Origin: Aminivibrio sp.
Lineage (GTDB): Bacteria; Synergistota; Synergistia; Synergistales; Aminobacteriaceae
DNA length: 39,707 bases
Direction of reading: 5' to 3'
Assembly: GCF_016756745.1 (NCBI RefSeq)
Contig: NZ_JAESIH010000050.1
Span: forward strand, 1-39,707
Shown in pieces: positions 38,122-39,707 of the stretch (position 1 is the stretch's first letter; each line of letters starts with the position of its first letter). A program made the position numbers and the translations under genes. The notes below the pieces were generated by a model, which searched no databases, was not told where the DNA came from, and worked only from the letters and a program-made list of their open reading frames with translations.

Positions 38122-38169
38122 GGAGGCTGGCCTCCCCCGCGAACGGGGGTCGTCCCGGTCTCCTTTTTT
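38122..38169 (+). terminator. Probable terminator after the OmpH/Skp gene
   Basis: GGAGGCTGG (38122-38130) can pair with CCGGTCTCC (38155-38163), one mismatch and one wobble, enclosing a CCCCCG-CGAA-CGGGGG hairpin (38135-38150), then six T. Confidence 0.65.
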
Positions 38170-38187
38170 CTTTTGGAGAGTGAGATA

Positions 38188-39021
38188 ATGGCATTGAAAC
38201 TGCTTGTGACAGATATTGACGAAACCCTTTCCCGGGGAGAGACCGTGTCCCCCGAGGTGGAGCTTGCCTGCGCCCGCCTGCGGGAAAATGGCTGGAGCCT
38301 CATGGTGGCCACGGGAAGAATTCTTGCAACGGCGATTTCGCATATCAGGGCGATCGGCTCCTCCCTTCCCGCCATAGTCTATGACGGGGGCAGGGTGATG
38401 GACCCCCTCAGCGGAAAGGCTCTATACGAGACCCCCATGGATCCCGCCCTTGCCCTGGAAATCGTCTCGGCAGGGTGGCACCACCCCGTGGAACTCCAGA
38501 TCATCGGAGACGAGAGGGCCTTTTGCCGGCACAGCGACGTGATGACCAGTGACTTTTTCGCCGCTTCCGGAGTTCCGGTGGATAATACCATGGAAAGCCC
38601 CTCTTCCCCTTCCATGGTGTACAGGGTGATTTTCCATGGCGTTCCCGGCTGTATCAGAACCCTCCAGCACGAACTGAAAAGCCGGTTCTCAGGCAGAGCG
38701 GAGGTGGTTCAGGCGGGAGGAAGCTTTCTTGACATCCTGCCTGCGGGAGTATCCAAGGGAGCGGCCCTGGCCTCCTGGATCGAAACCCTCCCGGAGCGGC
38801 CGGAACTGGTTGTGGCGGCGGGTGACCATCACAACGACCTGGAGCTTCTCGCTTCGGCCCATATCGCGGCCGTCCCTGAAGACGCGGCAGAGGAAGTACT
38901 GAAAGTCGCCCATGTCATCATGCCGTCGGTGGCCCGGCATGGATTCGCGGCCCTGTCGGACTGGCTGCTGGAGTGGGAAGGGAGCCGTTACGAAATCGCC
39001 TCCCCTGTTGTATTATTATAG
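38188..39021 (+). CDS. HAD superfamily (Cof-type) phosphatase
   Basis: A 277-residue HAD hydrolase. Motif I LLVTDIDETLSRGE (Asp residues 9 and 11) at the N-terminus, motif II MVATGR (about 42-47), and motif III/IV VAAGDHHNDLELLASAHIAAVP (about 212-233), with a C2-type Cof cap between. Family members dephosphorylate sugar phosphates, FMN or PLP. The specificity is unknown. ATG 38188 is chosen, with GGAGAGTGAG just upstream; an in-frame TTG at 38173 lies before that site. No operon partner is evident. Confidence 0.9.
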   Translation: MALKLLVTDIDETLSRGETVSPEVELACARLRENGWSLMVATGRILATAISHIRAIGSSLPAIVYDGGRVMDPLSGKALYETPMDPALALEIVSAGWHHPVELQIIGDERAFCRHSDVMTSDFFAASGVPVDNTMESPSSPSMVYRVIFHGVPGCIRTLQHELKSRFSGRAEVVQAGGSFLDILPAGVSKGAALASWIETLPERPELVVAAGDHHNDLELLASAHIAAVPEDAAEEVLKVAHVIMPSVARHGFAALSDWLLEWEGSRYEIASPVVLL

Positions 39022-39114
39022 AGACACCTTTCCCTTTGCAGGAAAAGAAAACACGTTCCTGTCAAAAACAGAGTTCGTAAATCAGCGGCACATTACACGA
39101 GGAGGGAAACAGCC

Positions 39115-39612
39115 ATGCCGGAAATCACCAGGTGGTCCCTTGTGCAGCTAGAGTTCCCCGAGGACTGCAATATCATCCTTGGGCAGAGCCACTTTATCAA
39201 GACCGTGGAAGATCTTTTCGAAGCCCTCGTAACATCTTCGCCTTCTCTTCGTTTCGGAATCGCTTTCTGTGAAGCTTCGGGAGACTGCCTCATCCGGAAA
39301 GACGGAAATGATGATGATCTGGTGGCTGTGGCCACGGCGAACGCGGAAAAAACAGCCTGCGGCCATTCTTTCGTTGTGGTTCTCCGAAACGGGTATCCCA
39401 TCAACGTTCTCAACAGGATCAAGGACTGCCAGGAAGTCTGCCGTATTTTCGCCGCCACGGCGAACCCCATCCAGGTGATCGTGTGCGAGAGCGACCAGGG
39501 GAGAGGCATCGCGGGAGTCATCGACGGGTATGTTCCCAGGGGGGTGGAAAACGGTGAGGATGCGGAAAAAAGAAAGAACCTTCTCCGTTCGGTCATCGGC
39601 TACAAAAGGTAA
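39115..39612 (+). CDS. Adenosine-specific kinase family protein
   Basis: A 165-residue protein similar to the adenosine-specific kinase family (PF04008, COG1839), found mostly in archaea and thermophilic bacteria. Typical segments are NIILGQSHFIKTVEDLFEALVTSSPSLRFGIAFCEASG (about 19-56), GHSFVVVLRNGYPINVLNRIK and VCRIFAATANPIQVIVCESDQGRGIAGVIDGYVP (about 109-142). The substrate assignment rests on family annotation. GAGGAGGG precedes the ATG. Confidence 0.9.
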   Translation: MPEITRWSLVQLEFPEDCNIILGQSHFIKTVEDLFEALVTSSPSLRFGIAFCEASGDCLIRKDGNDDDLVAVATANAEKTACGHSFVVVLRNGYPINVLNRIKDCQEVCRIFAATANPIQVIVCESDQGRGIAGVIDGYVPRGVENGEDAEKRKNLLRSVIGYKR

Positions 39613-39633
39613 TCCTCCCGAGCTCCGGTCTGC

Positions 39634-39707
39634 ATGATGCAGTTAAAAAATTTTCTGCTCCTTCTCCTGCTCCTGCCGTTTTTTCTTTTCCCCCGCCCGG
39701 TTCATGC
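39634..39707 (+). CDS. Start of a secreted protein (partial)
   Basis: The reading frame from ATG 39634 (or 39637) is open to the window edge. It encodes a signal peptide: MMQLKNFLLLLLLLPFFLFPRPVHA (a polyleucine core, ending in an AxA-like site). No ribosome binding site is obvious. The function cannot be assessed. Confidence 0.55.
   Translation, partial: MMQLKNFLLLLLLLPFFLFPRPVH

Overview
The window is a GC-rich bacterial chromosome segment of housekeeping and energy genes with a few accessory insertions. Its gene content suggests an anaerobic, fermentative, hydrogen-evolving bacterium. I lean towards a Synergistetes-like organism because of the complete archaeal-type Mbh hydrogenase operon, separate GlnRS and GluRS genes, YgiQ, an OmpH/Skp-type chaperone and an adenosine-specific kinase. 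That assignment is inference, since no 16S rRNA gene is present.

Layout. 1-3780: tuf(3' end)-rpmG-tRNA-Trp-secE-nusG-rplK-rplA-rplJ-rplL, with an L1-type leader, an L10 leader with attenuator and a final terminator; rpoB does not follow rplL. 3802-6311: amidohydrolase, a MarR/nitroreductase pair with a near-consensus promoter, and a convergent gene of unknown function. 6390-14643: CDF metal transporter, glnS, a secreted protein, a zinc-ribbon/SH3 membrane protein, YgiQ radical SAM protein and an EamA transporter, bounded by two copies of a dispersed repeat. 14654-23161: a 14-gene operon in the order mbhA to mbhN (Mrp-type Na+/H+ antiporter modules, then a membrane [NiFe] hydrogenase) with its own promoter and a strong terminator. 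23177-28310: gltX divergent from polA and a SurA/PpiD-like foldase. 28334-29629: tRNA-Ser, tRNA-Arg, then an AT-richer accessory pair, a small conserved-looking gene and a DUF2335 membrane-protein gene broken by three lesions. 29832-39707: phosphodiester-glycosidase-domain protein, a small secreted protein, tautomerase, ArsA-type ATPase cluster, YhcH/YiaL family protein, tandem-nitrilase protein, a TadA-aminotransferase fusion, OmpH/Skp, a HAD phosphatase, an adenosine-specific kinase and the start of a secreted protein.

How the genes work together: Mbh would take electrons from reduced ferredoxin, make H2 and couple this to ion translocation through its Mrp half. TadA has its expected substrate, tRNA-Arg(ACG), encoded in the same window.

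Most novel signal: four copies (169, 223, 255 and 106 bp) of an uncatalogued-looking, non-coding, MITE-like element with 11-bp terminal inverted repeats of the type CCTAAATCCGC, a subterminal inverted repeat and a variable interior. One copy is demonstrably mobile: it sits in the DUF2335 gene flanked by a TTTAC target duplication, and removing the element plus one TTTAC rejoins the reading frame across the site.
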